From Pseudomonadota bacterium (GTDB lineage: Bacteria > Pseudomonadota > Alphaproteobacteria > Sphingomonadales > Sphingomonadaceae): a DNA stretch of 64,000 nt. Under the pieces are notes generated by a model that did no database searches, was not told where the DNA came from, and was given only the letters and a program-made list of their open reading frames with translations. Positions 10,229-20,138 of the stretch are shown here, one piece after another. The DNA lies in the NCBI GenBank assembly GCA_018240895.1, contig JAFEEX010000011.1, positions 27,978 through 91,977 of the forward strand, in the 5' to 3' direction. Positions within the stretch are counted from its first letter, which is position 1; the number at the start of each line of letters is the position of its first letter. A program made the translations under genes and the position numbers.

Positions 10229-10717
10229 ATGGTGCGATCAACATTTGCGGTTGTGGCAGCCGGGGCAATTCTGGGATCGGTGCTTGCCCTGCCCACCCAG
10301 GCAGGCGGGATCGAGACGAAATCGCTGTGGGAACAGCAGGTCGGCCAATGGGGCGATGCGCGCACCGCTCCCGAAACCCGCACCCGCTGCAAGTCCAGCT
10401 TCGATGGAGCCTGGCCCTGGGGCGGGAAGTGGAAGGCTTGCAAGCAGTGGGAAACCAACGCGCGGGTGATGGAAGTCTATGCGACCCTGATCGTCCGTGG
10501 CCCAAAGGATATCAGCAAGGCTGACAAGAAGCTGGTTGAGCGCTGCGGACAACTGGCCTCTGCGTCGGCTTCGCAAGTCGATCAGCCCGATCCCGCTCCG
10601 GCCCAGGCCGCCGCCCGGACCACGTTCCAGACCTGCGCCGGAAACGTGAGCCTGACCGGGACTGACCGGTTTACGGTGAGCGTCGAAACGCGAAGCGCAT
10701 GGAGCAAATGGCACTAA
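10229..10717 (+). CDS. Exported protein of unknown function in the TCA block
   Basis: A 162-residue protein with an N-terminal signal peptide (STFAVVAAGAILGSVLALPTQA), so probably periplasmic. The mature part has about four cysteines (TRCKSSF, WKACKQW, VERCGQL, FQTCAGN) that could pair as two disulfides, and Trp-rich segments near the start. The ATG at 10229 is preceded by GGGAGCG at good spacing; the longer frame to 10151 lies inside mdh. It stands where sucC would sit in many mdh-sucCD arrangements but shows no similarity to an ATP-grasp protein. No function is recognised. Confidence 0.75.
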   Translation: MVRSTFAVVAAGAILGSVLALPTQAGGIETKSLWEQQVGQWGDARTAPETRTRCKSSFDGAWPWGGKWKACKQWETNARVMEVYATLIVRGPKDISKADKKLVERCGQLASASASQVDQPDPAPAQAAARTTFQTCAGNVSLTGTDRFTVSVETRSAWSKWH

Positions 10718-10780
10718 GCGCCACTGTCCGCATCCCCAGGAACACCGCCTCAATCGTGGGGCGGCACAAGAGGAATCCCA

Positions 10781-11665
10781 ATGTCCATCCTCATCAACAA
10801 GAACACCAAGGTCATCACCCAGGGGATGACCGGCGCGACCGGCAGTTTCCATACGCAGGCCGCGCTCGATTATGGCACGCAGATGGTTGCGGGCGTGACC
10901 CCCGGCAAGGGCGGCACGGTCCACATCGGCCTGCCCCAGTTCGATACCGTGGCCGAGGCCAAGGCGGCGACCGGGGCGACGGCTTCGTGCATCTACGTTC
11001 CGCCTCCGGGCGCGGCCGACGCCATCCTTGAGGCGATCGATGCCGAGGTCGAGCTGATCGTCTGCATTACCGAGGGCATTCCGGTGCTCGACATGGTCCG
11101 CGTCAAGCGCGCGCTGACCGGCAGCAAAAGCCGGCTGATCGGCCCCAATTGCCCCGGCGTGCTGACGCCCGGCGAATGCAAGATCGGGATCATGCCCGGC
11201 AACATCTTTTCCAAGGGCAGCGTCGGGGTTGTCAGCCGCTCGGGCACGCTTACTTATGAAGCCGTGTTCCAGACCACCAATGCAGGCCTTGGCCAGACCA
11301 CCGCAGTCGGGATCGGCGGCGATCCGGTCAACGGCACCAACTTCATCGACGTGCTTGAGCTGTTCCTGGCCGACGATGCCACCAAGTCGATCATCATGAT
11401 CGGCGAGATCGGCGGCAGCGCGGAAGAAGAAGCCGCGCAGTTCCTGAAGGACGAGGCCAAGCGCGGGCGCAAGAAGCCGATGGTCGGTTTCATCGCCGGG
11501 CGCACCGCCCCTCCGGGCCGCCGCATGGGCCACGCCGGGGCGATCGTTTCAGGCGGCCAGGGCGGCGCTGAGGACAAGATTGCGGCGATGGAAGCCGCCG
11601 GCATCCGCGTCAGCCCGTCACCCAGCCTGCTGGGTGAGACGCTGGCCGAAGTGCTCAAGGGCTGA
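10781..11665 (+). CDS. sucD: Succinyl-CoA synthetase alpha subunit
   Basis: A 294-residue ADP/GDP-forming succinate-CoA ligase alpha subunit. It begins with the CoA-binding Rossmann part ([23 protein letters not shown]) and ends with the ligase domain, where His251 in the context [14 protein letters not shown] is the phosphorylated catalytic histidine; GPNCPGVL is also typical. An AAGAGGAA ribosome site precedes the ATG. It needs a beta subunit (SucC), which is not adjacent: mdh and an unrelated exported protein lie upstream and sucA downstream. Confidence 0.96.
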   Translation: MSILINKNTKVITQGMTGATGSFHTQAALDYGTQMVAGVTPGKGGTVHIGLPQFDTVAEAKAATGATASCIYVPPPGAADAILEAIDAEVELIVCITEGIPVLDMVRVKRALTGSKSRLIGPNCPGVLTPGECKIGIMPGNIFSKGSVGVVSRSGTLTYEAVFQTTNAGLGQTTAVGIGGDPVNGTNFIDVLELFLADDATKSIIMIGEIGGSAEEEAAQFLKDEAKRGRKKPMVGFIAGRTAPPGRRMGHAGAIVSGGQGGAEDKIAAMEAAGIRVSPSPSLLGETLAEVLKG

Positions 11666-11734
11666 ATCACCTACGGGTTTGCGCGCAGACCCTCTCAAGC
11701 TGCGCGCAAGCCCTTCCTCCCCAGGACAGGCATC

Positions 11735-14545
11735 ATGGGTAACGAAGCACACGATTTCCTCCCCGACGATCCCCAACCAGGTCCAAGCTGGGGCCGTGCC
11801 GACTGGCGCACGGCAAGCGACGACCTGACTGCGGCGCTCGATCCGACACAGATGCAGGTGGCGATCAAGGCCGCGACCAAGGGCGGCCCGGCCCCCGATG
11901 GCCGCGCGATTGAAGAGGCTGCGGCCGATTCGATCCGGGCTATGATGCTGGTGCGCACTTACCGGGTGCGTGGGCACCTTGCCGCCGATCTCGATCCGCT
12001 GGGCCTTTCTCACCAGAACCTGCCTGCGGACCTGACGCCTGAATACCACGGCTTTTCAGGGGCCGCGCTGGACCGTAAGGTCTATGTTGGCGGAACGCTG
12101 GGCCTGCAATGGACCACGGTGCGCGAGCTGGTGGAGATTTTGCGCCGCAACTACTGCGGGCACGTCGGTTTTGAATATATGCACATCTCCGACGTGGAGG
12201 AGCGGCGCTTCATCCAGGACCGGATCGAGGGCGGTGACAAGTCGATCGACTTCACGCCAGAGGGCAAGAAGGCGATCCTTGGCGCGGTGATCCGCGGCGA
12301 GCAGTACGAGAAGTTCCTGGGCAAGAAATACGTCGGCACCAAGCGCTTCGGGCTGGACGGGGGGGAATCGATGATTCCCGCGCTGGAAGCCGTGATCAAA
12401 TATGGCGGCCAGCTTGGCGTGCGCGAGATCGTTTATGGTATGGCCCATCGCGGCCGGCTCAACGTCCTCGCCAATGTGCTGGCCAAGCCATACCGCGTGA
12501 TCTTCCACGAATTCTCGGGCGGCACCGCCAATCCCGAGGACGTTGGCGGATCGGGTGACGTCAAGTACCACCTTGGCACCAGCGCCGACCGCGAGTTCGA
12601 CGGGATCAAGGTTCACATGAGCCTGGTACCCAACCCCAGCCACCTCGAAACAGTCGATCCGGTCGTGCTGGGCAAGACCCGCGCCAACCAGGCGTTCCGC
12701 GATGACATCGGCAAGGGCAAGCACAAGCAGGTGCTGCCGGTACTGATCCACGGCGATGCAGCCTTTGCCGGCCAGGGTATCGTCTGGGAATGCTTCGGCT
12801 TCTCGGGCGTCAAGGGCTACAACACCGGCGGCTGCATCCACTTTGTCATCAACAACCAGATCGGCTTTACCACCAGCCCGCAGTTTTCGCGCGGCTCGCC
12901 CTACCCCTCGGACGTTGCCAAGGGCGTTCAGGCGCCGATCCTTCACGTCAATGGCGATGATCCCGAAGCGGTGACCTTCGCCTGCAAGCTGGCGATCGAC
13001 TATCGCCAGACCTTCGGCCGCGACGTGATTGTCGATATGTGGTGCTACCGCCGCTTCGGCCATAATGAGGGGGATGAGCCGGGCTTCACCCAGCCGCTGA
13101 TGTATCAGCAAATCCGCCAGCATCCGGCGGTGAGCAAGCGCTATGCCGACCGTCTGGTCGGCGAAGGGGTGATCGACAAGGACTATGCCCCCGAAGTCGA
13201 GATGCGCTTCAACCAGGTGCTGGAAGGCGAGTTCGAGGCATCGAAAAGCTACAAGTCCAACCATGCCGACTGGTTCGCCGGGCGCTGGACCGGGCTCCAC
13301 TCCCCGGCCGACCCTGAAACCGCCCGGCGCAACATCCAGACCGGGATCGAACAGAAGCTGTTCGACAGCCTGGGCCGGACGCTGACCACCGTTCCCGAAG
13401 GGCTTCAGGTTCACAAGACCCTGACCCGCGTGCTTGACGCCAAGCGTGAGATGTTCGCCACCGGTCAGGGGTTCGACTGGGCCACGGCAGAGGCGCTCGC
13501 CTTTGGCAGCCTGCTCTCCGAAGGGTTCAGCGTGCGCCTGTCCGGCCAGGATTCGGGCCGCGGCACCTTCAGCCAGCGTCATGCGGTGTGGGTGGACCAG
13601 CTTGACGAGCACAAGTACGTGCCCTTGACCACGGTGCCGCACGGCAAGTTCGAGGTGCATGACAGCCCGCTGTCCGAATACGGCGTGCTCGGCTTCGAAT
13701 ACGGCTATGCCAGCGCCGATCCCAAATCGCTGGTGCTGTGGGAAGCGCAGTTTGGTGATTTCGCCAACGGCGCGCAGATCGTGATCGATCAATATATCGC
13801 CAGTTCGGAATCGAAATGGCTGCGCGCCAACGGCCTCGTCCTGCTGCTGCCGCACGGGTATGAGGGCCAGGGGCCGGAACACTCCTCCGCCCGGCTCGAA
13901 CGCTATCTGCAGCTTTGCGCGCAGGATAATATGCAGGTGTGCAACATCACCAGCCCGGCCAATTATTTCCACGTTCTGCGCCGGCAGATGCACCGTTCGT
14001 TCCGCAAGCCGCTGGTGATCATGACCCCCAAGTCGCTGCTGCGCCACCCGATGGCGCGGAGCGAGGCGAGCGAGTTCATCGGCCAGGCCCATTTCAAGCG
14101 CATCCTTTCCGATCGCAACGGGCCAGAGGACAAGGACACCCGCCGGGTGATCCTCTGTTCGGGCAAGGTTGCCTATGACCTGATGGAAGCGCGCGACGCC
14201 GCCGGAATCACCGACACCCAGATCATCCGCATCGAGCAGATCTATCCCTTCCCGGGCGAGCCGCTGGCGGTGCGCCTGGAACGGATGCCGAACCTCGAAG
14301 ACGTGGTCTGGTGCCAGGAGGAACCGAAGAACAACGGCGCGTGGTTCTTCGTCGAACCCTTCATCGAGGAAGCGCTGATCGCCGCCAGGCGCAAGGTCAC
14401 CCGCGCCCGCTATGCCGGCCGCAATGCCAGCGCATCCCCGGCGACGGGGCTGGCCAGCCGCCATGCCAGCGAACAGGGCGCGCTGATCAGCCACGCGCTT
14501 GGCACCTCTGTCCGCCAAGAAATCCGCCGCAGGAAGAAGGGCTAA
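11735..14545 (+). CDS. sucA: 2-oxoglutarate dehydrogenase E1 component
   Basis: A 936-residue thiamine-diphosphate-dependent decarboxylase, the usual length for SucA/OdhA. Visible marks are GMAHRGRLNVLANVL, HGDAAFAGQGIVWE, the ThDP region FVINNQIGFTT and the C-terminal GYEGQGPEHSSARLER and CQEEPKNNGAW segments. It decarboxylates 2-oxoglutarate and passes the succinyl group to the E2 lipoyl domain (SucB). The ATG at 11735 has AGGACAGG upstream. Long open frames on the opposite strand over this gene are composition artefacts. Confidence 0.97.
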   Translation: MGNEAHDFLPDDPQPGPSWGRADWRTASDDLTAALDPTQMQVAIKAATKGGPAPDGRAIEEAAADSIRAMMLVRTYRVRGHLAADLDPLGLSHQNLPADLTPEYHGFSGAALDRKVYVGGTLGLQWTTVRELVEILRRNYCGHVGFEYMHISDVEERRFIQDRIEGGDKSIDFTPEGKKAILGAVIRGEQYEKFLGKKYVGTKRFGLDGGESMIPALEAVIKYGGQLGVREIVYGMAHRGRLNVLANVLAKPYRVIFHEFSGGTANPEDVGGSGDVKYHLGTSADREFDGIKVHMSLVPNPSHLETVDPVVLGKTRANQAFRDDIGKGKHKQVLPVLIHGDAAFAGQGIVWECFGFSGVKGYNTGGCIHFVINNQIGFTTSPQFSRGSPYPSDVAKGVQAPILHVNGDDPEAVTFACKLAIDYRQTFGRDVIVDMWCYRRFGHNEGDEPGFTQPLMYQQIRQHPAVSKRYADRLVGEGVIDKDYAPEVEMRFNQVLEGEFEASKSYKSNHADWFAGRWTGLHSPADPETARRNIQTGIEQKLFDSLGRTLTTVPEGLQVHKTLTRVLDAKREMFATGQGFDWATAEALAFGSLLSEGFSVRLSGQDSGRGTFSQRHAVWVDQLDEHKYVPLTTVPHGKFEVHDSPLSEYGVLGFEYGYASADPKSLVLWEAQFGDFANGAQIVIDQYIASSESKWLRANGLVLLLPHGYEGQGPEHSSARLERYLQLCAQDNMQVCNITSPANYFHVLRRQMHRSFRKPLVIMTPKSLLRHPMARSEASEFIGQAHFKRILSDRNGPEDKDTRRVILCSGKVAYDLMEARDAAGITDTQIIRIEQIYPFPGEPLAVRLERMPNLEDVVWCQEEPKNNGAWFFVEPFIEEALIAARRKVTRARYAGRNASASPATGLASRHASEQGALISHALGTSVRQEIRRRKKG

Positions 14546-14552
14546 CCCCTGA

Positions 14553-14643
14553 TCCGTCCATCCTGAGCCTGTCGAAGGATCGTACTTTTCTACTCCGGCC
14601 TTGAAAGTGAAGAGCAGTGCTTCGACAAGCTCAGCACGGACGG
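14553..14643. repeat. Intergenic inverted repeat, CTTCGACAAGCTCAG family, copy 1
   Basis: Left arm TCCGTCCATCCTGAGCCTGTCGAAGGA (shown here in parts: TCCGTCCATCCTGAG, CCTGTCGAAGGA) and right arm GCTTCGACAAGCTCAGCACGGACGG, in opposite orientation around a 35 bp centre, filling the sucA-sucB gap. Two further copies lie at 15887-15972 and 21611-21706. The same short sequence is widespread between genes of many sphingomonads and behaves like a REP-type element; as RNA it would fold into a long hairpin. Confidence 0.8.
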
Positions 14644-14666
14644 GTCTGGAAAATGGGAACCTGAAG

Positions 14667-15881
14667 ATGTCCACCGAAGTCAAAGTCCCCATCCTGGGCG
14701 AATCCGTTGCCGAAGCGACCATCGGCGAATGGCTGAAGAAGCCGGGCGAAGCCGTTGCGCTGGATGAGCCGATCGCCAGCCTTGAGACCGACAAGGTCGC
14801 GATCGAAGTGCCCGCTCCGGTTGCCGGGACGATGGGTCAGTACATCGCCCAGGTCGGTGACAACGTTGCGGTTGGCGCAGTGATCGCCACGATCGAGGAT
14901 GGCGCTGGCAGCGCCGCCCCTGCCCCGACCGCCGCGCCCGAGCGCAAGGACGCCCCGGCTGCACCCGCCGTCGCCAGCGAAGCCCCTTCGGGCGATGCCG
15001 CCGCGCTGTCCCCCGCAGTGCGCCGCGCGGTGCTCGAACACGGGATTGACCCCGCCGGGATCACCGGCACGGGCAAGGACGGACGGATCACCAAGGAAGA
15101 CGTGGTCGCCGCCGCTGCGGCGAAGACCGCCGCTCCGGCCCCCGCCCAAACCGCGCCAGCGCCGGCTGCTCCCGCCGGCGATCGCGGCGAGGAGCGGGTC
15201 AAGATGACCCGCCTGCGCCAGACCGTCGCCAGGCGGCTCAAGAGCGCGCAGGAAACCGCCGCGCTGCTCACCACCTTCAACGACTGCGACATGAGCGCGG
15301 TGATGGCCGCGCGCGACAAGTTCAAGGACGGCTTTGAAAAGAAGCACGGCGTCAAGCTCGGCTTCATGTCGTTCTTCGCCAAGGCGGCCTGCCTGGCACT
15401 GAAGGACTTCCCGGCAGTCAACGGGCAGATTCAGGGCGATGAAATCGTCTATTTTCCCTACGTTGACCTCTCGGTCGCCGTCTCCGCGCCCAATGGCCTG
15501 GTCGTCCCTGTGGTCCGCAATGTCGACAAGCTGGGCTTTGCCGATATCGAAAAGGCAATCGGCGATCTGGGCAAGCGCGCCAAGGACGGCACGCTGACCA
15601 TGGCCGATATGCAGGGCGGCACCTTCACGATCTCCAACGGCGGGATCTTCGGCGGCCTGATGTCCACCCCGATCATCAACCCGCCGCAGTCAGCGGTGCT
15701 GGGCCTGCACCGGATCGAGGATCGCCCGGTGGTTCGCAATGGCGAAATCGTGATCCGCCCGATGATGTACCTCGCGTTGTCCTATGACCACCGCCTGATC
15801 GACGGGCGTGAAGCGGTGACCGCGCTCAAGACCATCAAGGAAGCGATCGAGGATCCGACGCGGCTTCTCATTGATCTGTAA
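14667..15881 (+). CDS. sucB: 2-oxoglutarate dehydrogenase E2, dihydrolipoyllysine succinyltransferase
   Basis: A 404-residue E2 protein: lipoyl domain at residues 1-77 with the lipoylated lysine in [14 protein letters not shown], an Ala/Pro-rich linker, a peripheral-subunit-binding domain near 118-150 ([20 protein letters not shown]), another Ala/Pro linker, then the catalytic domain ending with [13 protein letters not shown], whose His and Asp are catalytic. Only one lipoyl domain is present, as usual for SucB. The ATG at 14667 is chosen because the lipoyl domain begins there; the upstream in-frame part is repeat sequence. Confidence 0.96.
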   Translation: MSTEVKVPILGESVAEATIGEWLKKPGEAVALDEPIASLETDKVAIEVPAPVAGTMGQYIAQVGDNVAVGAVIATIEDGAGSAAPAPTAAPERKDAPAAPAVASEAPSGDAAALSPAVRRAVLEHGIDPAGITGTGKDGRITKEDVVAAAAAKTAAPAPAQTAPAPAAPAGDRGEERVKMTRLRQTVARRLKSAQETAALLTTFNDCDMSAVMAARDKFKDGFEKKHGVKLGFMSFFAKAACLALKDFPAVNGQIQGDEIVYFPYVDLSVAVSAPNGLVVPVVRNVDKLGFADIEKAIGDLGKRAKDGTLTMADMQGGTFTISNGGIFGGLMSTPIINPPQSAVLGLHRIEDRPVVRNGEIVIRPMMYLALSYDHRLIDGREAVTALKTIKEAIEDPTRLLIDL

Positions 15882-15886
15882 CCCCA

Positions 15887-15972
15887 TCCGTCCTGAGCTT
15901 GTCGAAGGACTGCACTTCAACTTGACGGCGCAAGAAGAAAAGGACGACCCTTCGACAGGCTCAGGGCAGCCG
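15887..15972. repeat. Intergenic inverted repeat, CTTCGACAAGCTCAG family, copy 2
   Basis: Arms TCCGTCCTGAGCTTGTCGAA (15887 on) and CCCTTCGACAGGCTCAGGGC (15948 on) in opposite orientation with a centre of about 37 bp unlike that of copy 1. It lies immediately after the sucB stop and before lpd, so copies 1 and 2 bracket sucB. Confidence 0.8.
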
Positions 15973-15994
15973 GAATCAGGGTCTGGAGTAAACC

Positions 15995-17386
15995 ATGGCT
16001 GACTACGACTACGACGTTCTCATCATCGGTGCCGGTCCCGGCGGCTATGTCGCAGCGATCCGCGCAGCGCAATTGGGGCTGAATACCGCCTGCGTCGAAG
16101 GGCGCGAGACGCTGGGGGGCACCTGCCTCAACGTCGGCTGCATCCCGTCAAAGGCGATGCTTCACGCCAGCGAATATTTTGACGCGGCGGCGAACGGATC
16201 GATGGCCAAGATGGGCGTGATCGTCACCCCCAAGCTCGACCTGCCAGCGATGCACGGCCAGCGTCAGGACGCGGTCAAGCAGCTGACGGGCGGCATCGAG
16301 TTCCTGTTCAAGAAGAACAAGGTTGACTGGATCAAGGGCTTCGCCGCCTTCACCAGCGCTGACACGGTTGAGGTTGCGGGCAAAAGCTACCGCGCCAAGA
16401 ACATCGTGATCGCCACCGGCTCATCGGTCACTCCGCTGCCCGGGGTGACGATCGACCAGAAGGTCGTGGTGGACAGCACCGGCGCGCTTGAACTGCCCAA
16501 GGTGCCCAGGAAGATGGTCGTGATCGGCGGCGGCGTGATCGGGCTGGAACTGGGTTCGGTCTGGCGGCGGCTGGGCGCGGAAGTCACCGTGGTTGAATTC
16601 CTCGACCAGCTCCTGCCCGGCATGGACATGGACGTGCGCAAGGAAGCAGCCAAGATCTTCAAGAAGCAAGGCATGGCGCTCAAGCTTGGCACCAAGGTCA
16701 CCGGGGTGGCAGTCAAGGGCGGCAAGGCCACGCTGACACTGGAACCGGCCAAGGGGGGCGCGGCGGAAACGCTGGAAGCCGATTGCGTCCTCGTCTCGAT
16801 CGGACGGAGGCCCAACACAGAGGGGCTGGCGCTGGACAAGGCCGGGCTTGAAGTCAATGCGCGCGGCCAGATCGAGGTCGATCATGACCTGCGCACCAGG
16901 GTTCCCGGCGTCTGGGCGATCGGCGATGTGGTGCCCGGCCCGATGCTGGCCCACAAGGCCGAGGACGAGGGCATTGCCGTGGCCGAAAACATCGCCGGGC
17001 AGACCGGGATCATCAACCACGCGGTGATCCCTTCGGTGGTCTATACCTGGCCCGAAATCGCCGGTGTCGGCCTGACCGAGGAACAGGCCAGGGAGCGCGG
17101 CGAGGTCAAGATCGGCAAGTTCCCGATGATGGCCAACAGCCGCGCCAAGACCAATCATGAGCCGGACGGCTTCGTGAAGGTGATCGCCGATGCGAAAACC
17201 GACCGGGTGCTGGGCACCTGGATCATCGCCTCGGTCGCCGGAACGATGATTGCCCAGGTTGCCCAGGCGATGGAGTTCGGCGCCACCAGCGAAGACATCG
17301 CCTACACCTGCCACGCTCACCCGACGCACAACGAGGCGATCAAGGAAGCGGCGATGGCGGTTACCGGCAAGCCGATCCATATTTGA
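15995..17386 (+). CDS. lpdA: Dihydrolipoyl dehydrogenase (E3)
   Basis: A 463-residue flavoprotein disulfide reductase. FAD-binding GAGPGG at residues 12-17, redox-active disulfide Cys44/Cys49 in GGTCLNVGCIPSK, NAD-binding GGGVIGLELGSVW in the middle, the second FAD segment GVWAIGDVVPGPMLAHKAE, and the C-terminal HAHPTHNEA motif with the active-site His-Glu pair. It reoxidises the E2 lipoyl group for the 2-oxoglutarate dehydrogenase complex encoded directly upstream, and possibly for other 2-oxoacid dehydrogenases. Confidence 0.96.
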   Translation: MADYDYDVLIIGAGPGGYVAAIRAAQLGLNTACVEGRETLGGTCLNVGCIPSKAMLHASEYFDAAANGSMAKMGVIVTPKLDLPAMHGQRQDAVKQLTGGIEFLFKKNKVDWIKGFAAFTSADTVEVAGKSYRAKNIVIATGSSVTPLPGVTIDQKVVVDSTGALELPKVPRKMVVIGGGVIGLELGSVWRRLGAEVTVVEFLDQLLPGMDMDVRKEAAKIFKKQGMALKLGTKVTGVAVKGGKATLTLEPAKGGAAETLEADCVLVSIGRRPNTEGLALDKAGLEVNARGQIEVDHDLRTRVPGVWAIGDVVPGPMLAHKAEDEGIAVAENIAGQTGIINHAVIPSVVYTWPEIAGVGLTEEQARERGEVKIGKFPMMANSRAKTNHEPDGFVKVIADAKTDRVLGTWIIASVAGTMIAQVAQAMEFGATSEDIAYTCHAHPTHNEAIKEAAMAVTGKPIHI

Positions 17387-17397
17387 GGACAATCCAC

Positions 17398-17601
17398 ATG
17401 GCCGATACCATCACCGTCAAACTGACCAGCGACGAAATCGAAATGCTGGTAGATGCCCTTGAAGCCGATCAGGAAGGCTATGTCGAAGCCGCCAAGGAAG
17501 CGCGCGGCAACAACCGCCGCGATGAAGTGGCGACCTTTACCGAAGCGGCGACCCGCATCGATACGCTGAAGACCCGGCTTCAGGCCCTGATCGACGACTG
17601 A
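17398..17601 (+). CDS. Small acidic protein of unknown function
   Basis: A 67-residue protein predicted almost wholly alpha-helical and rich in Glu, Asp and Lys; LTSDEIEMLVDALEADQEGY and a second helix ending RIDTLKTRLQALIDD suggest a helical hairpin. It starts at the ATG at 17398, 11 bp after the lpd stop, and is probably co-transcribed with lpd. No signal or membrane segment; function not recognised. Confidence 0.65.
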   Translation: MADTITVKLTSDEIEMLVDALEADQEGYVEAAKEARGNNRRDEVATFTEAATRIDTLKTRLQALIDD

Positions 17602-17608
17602 ACGGCGG

Positions 17609-18238
17609 GTGCCCGCCTCCGCCCTGCCCAGCCTGCCCCCGCTGCTTGACCTTGCCGGGACGGCGGTGTTTGCGCTGTCTGGCGCATTGGTGGCGGCGCA
17701 ATTGCGGCAAACCTTTGTCACCATGGCGTTCTTTGCGCTGGTTACAGGGGTTGGCGGCGGATCGGTGCGCGATCTGCTGATTGGCGCACCGGTGTTCTGG
17801 GTGCGTGACCCGTGGGTTGCCCCGGTGTGCCTGGGGGTGGCGCTGATCGCCTGGTTCACCCCGCGCCGCTGGTGGGAGGGCGCGCTGCTTGACTGGGCCG
17901 ATGCGGTTGGTCTTGCTGTCTATGCGGTGCTGGGCGCGGCCAAGGCCATGGCTTTCGGGATCACCCCGGTTCCGGCGATGATGATGGGGGTTATCACCGG
18001 CTGCGTTGGCGGGGTGATCCGCGATGTTCTGGCTGGCCGACCGTCAATCATCATGCGGCCCGAGCTTTACGTTACCGCAGCGGCGCTGGCCTCGGCGCTG
18101 TGCGTCGGCGGCACCTTGCTGGAACTGCCGCGCCAGATCGCCTGGGCGGTGGCCGCGCTCGGCGGGTTCGCACTGCGCGGACTGGCCATCAGCCGGGGCC
18201 TGGCGCTGCCTGCCTATGGCCGCGACAATAATCGGTAA
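17609..18238 (+). CDS. TRIC/UPF0126 family membrane protein (YadS-like)
   Basis: A 209-residue protein with about seven hydrophobic segments and the two duplicated family signatures GGGSVRDLLIG and GGVIRDVLAG, placing it in the bacterial trimeric intracellular cation (TRIC, formerly UPF0126) channel family. Bacterial members form homotrimeric potassium-permeable pores; the physiological role is poorly known. The start is GTG at 17609, 7 bp after the preceding stop. Confidence 0.85.
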   Translation: MPASALPSLPPLLDLAGTAVFALSGALVAAQLRQTFVTMAFFALVTGVGGGSVRDLLIGAPVFWVRDPWVAPVCLGVALIAWFTPRRWWEGALLDWADAVGLAVYAVLGAAKAMAFGITPVPAMMMGVITGCVGGVIRDVLAGRPSIIMRPELYVTAAALASALCVGGTLLELPRQIAWAVAALGGFALRGLAISRGLALPAYGRDNNR

Positions 18239-18303
18239 CCCCCTGAACAGCGGGCGGACTTGATCCGCAATCTTGCGCCGGCGATCAGGCTGGAAATCGT
18301 CAA

Positions 18304-18825
18304 CTAGGGCCGGTTCAGTGCCATCCGCCGTGCCCGGCCAATCGTCAGCAGCAAGGCTGCCGCGCAGCTGAGCATCAGGGGAATGATCCAGTACCCCAAA
18401 AGCTCGTTCGCCGCAGCAGGTGGACTGGCAAAAATGCCAAGCGCAAATGCGCCATCGCCCGTGAACAGCCCGGTGCTGGCCGGAAGGAACAGCTTGCCCA
18501 GCCCGGCAGCAATGAACGCGGCCACAAACACCAAACGAACCGCGTCAAAACTCCAGCCTGCCGCCAGCCGTGCCCGCCGCACAAGCCGCAGTCCGAACGA
18601 ACGCAATGTCGGCAGTTCAATCGGCACCTCCTGCACGGCTGGATCGCACAGGATCTCTGCTCCGAATGTTGTCAAAAGGGCCTTGGTGCTTTCAAGCGAA
18701 GCCGGGTTTCCGGCTTCGATCCGCTGGATGGTCTGCGCGCTCAGATCGGATGCGATCGCCGCTTCTTCCTGCGACATTGCGCGGGCCAGTCTGGCTTCGG
18801 CAAGCTTGGTCGGGTCAATTTGCAC
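18304..18825 (-). CDS. XRE-type helix-turn-helix protein with C-terminal membrane segments
   Basis: A 173-residue protein. Residues about 5-50 form an XRE-like helix-turn-helix (LAEARLARAMSQEEAAIASD, then LSAQTIQRIEAG). A linker with basic residues (LRLVRRARLAAG) leads to two likely membrane segments, VRLVFVAAFIAAGLGKLF and LLGYWIIPLMLSCAAALL, so the DNA-binding domain would face the cytoplasm on a membrane anchor. The GTG at 18825 is chosen because GGAGG lies 5 bp upstream; the frame is open to 18882. The target is unknown. The stop-proximal end is followed by the convergent TRIC gene. Confidence 0.7.
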   Translation of the reverse strand: MQIDPTKLAEARLARAMSQEEAAIASDLSAQTIQRIEAGNPASLESTKALLTTFGAEILCDPAVQEVPIELPTLRSFGLRLVRRARLAAGWSFDAVRLVFVAAFIAAGLGKLFLPASTGLFTGDGAFALGIFASPPAAANELLGYWIIPLMLSCAAALLLTIGRARRMALNRP

Positions 18826-18914
18826 ACTGGCCTCCGTTATCGATGCTTGCACCGGGTGGCCGATTCGCGTTGGCCTGACCACGACATCTTCACGACAGCG
18901 GGTGCGTGTCGCAC

Positions 18915-20138
18915 CTAAAGCCGGTCAAGCTCCTTCAGCGGGCGGCTGGCATCGGCGAGGTCTTCGGGCGCGATCATTGCGCCTTCCTCAACCAGTTTGC
19001 GCGCCTGGACATAGTCCTTGATCGCATTGACCGCATCGAGCGCGATGATCTTGCCCTGCTTGAGATAGATCACCGAAAAGCTGCGGCTGGCCGGATCGCC
19101 GCGCAGCACTTCGGTATCATAGCCGTTCGACAGGCCAACGGTTTGCAGCTTCAGGTCATACTGGTTGGACCAGAACCACGGCGTCGCCTTGTAAGGCTCG
19201 GCCTTTCCCGCCACCGCCCTGGCCACCGTTACCGCCTGATCATTGGCGTTCTGCACGCTTTCCAGCCGCACCACAGCGCCATCGGCAAATGGGTTGGCAT
19301 GGGCAGCGCAATCACCGATCGCATAGACATCCGGCAGGCTGGTGCGGCACAGATCATCCACGTCAATGCCATTGCCGCCAGCCGCCCCCGCGATCAGCAA
19401 CGGCCCAACCGCCGGGATAATCCCGATGCCGACAATCACCATCTGACAGCCAATTTCACTGCCATCGGCAAGCCGCACACCGCTGACCCGTCCATCACCC
19501 AGCATCGCCTCGATCCCGGTTTCGGTGCGCAGATCGACCCCGTGGGCACGGTGTTCGGCCTCGTAGAACGCTGAAAGCTGCGGTCCGGCGACGCGGGCCA
19601 GGACGCGTGGCAGCATTTCCAGCAGGGTGACCTCGTGCCCCAGCTTGCGCAGCACCGCCGCCGCCTCCAGCCCGATATAGCCGCCGCCGATCACCACCAC
19701 CCGTTCCGTTCCGTCAAGGGCGGCCAGGATGGCATCGGCATCATCGCGGGTCCGCACGGCATGGACGCCGGCAAGCTCGGCCCCGGGAATGGTCAAACGG
19801 CGCGGATCACCGCCCGTGGCCCAGATCAGCGTACCATAGGTGATCGCGCGGCCATCGCCCAGCGTCGCGATATGCGCCTTTGGATCAATCGCGGTGACTT
19901 CCGCCCCCAGCAGCAGGTCCACCTCCTTGCCCGGCCAGAATTCGGGCGGGCGGATATAAAGCCGCTCAAAGCTCTTTTCGCCGAGCAGATATTCCTTGGA
20001 CAGCGGCGGCCGTTCATAGGGGGGCTCGGCCTCGCGCCCGACCATGGCGATCGATCCGGCAAAGCCCTGCTGACGAAGCTGGATTGCAGCAGCACCGCCG
20101 CCTTGCCCCGCCCCAACGATCAGCACATCATAGTTCAC
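18915..20138 (-). CDS. FAD-dependent NAD(P)H:ferredoxin/rubredoxin reductase
   Basis: A 407-residue flavoprotein of the putidaredoxin-reductase/ferredoxin-reductase type. It has the FAD motif [10 protein letters not shown] near the N-terminus, [12 protein letters not shown], the NAD-binding [14 protein letters not shown], and [12 protein letters not shown], followed by the C-terminal reductase domain ([14 protein letters not shown]). Such enzymes pass electrons from NADH to a 2Fe-2S ferredoxin serving cytochrome P450s or ring-hydroxylating dioxygenases; no such partner is adjacent. GTG at 20138 is chosen because GGAGG stands 6 bp before it. Confidence 0.85.
   Translation of the reverse strand: MNYDVLIVGAGQGGGAAAIQLRQQGFAGSIAMVGREAEPPYERPPLSKEYLLGEKSFERLYIRPPEFWPGKEVDLLLGAEVTAIDPKAHIATLGDGRAITYGTLIWATGGDPRRLTIPGAELAGVHAVRTRDDADAILAALDGTERVVVIGGGYIGLEAAAVLRKLGHEVTLLEMLPRVLARVAGPQLSAFYEAEHRAHGVDLRTETGIEAMLGDGRVSGVRLADGSEIGCQMVIVGIGIIPAVGPLLIAGAAGGNGIDVDDLCRTSLPDVYAIGDCAAHANPFADGAVVRLESVQNANDQAVTVARAVAGKAEPYKATPWFWSNQYDLKLQTVGLSNGYDTEVLRGDPASRSFSVIYLKQGKIIALDAVNAIKDYVQARKLVEEGAMIAPEDLADASRPLKELDRL

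Noticed and set aside
14601-14666. A longer SucB N-terminus
   Set aside because: The extra codons are read from the intergenic inverted repeat; the lipoyl domain starts at 14667.
12056-14794. A 912-codon open frame on the minus strand opposite sucA
   Set aside because: It has no recognisable motifs and is rich in Ala, Gly, His and Arg as expected for the reverse of a GC-rich gene; sucA on the other strand is unmistakable.
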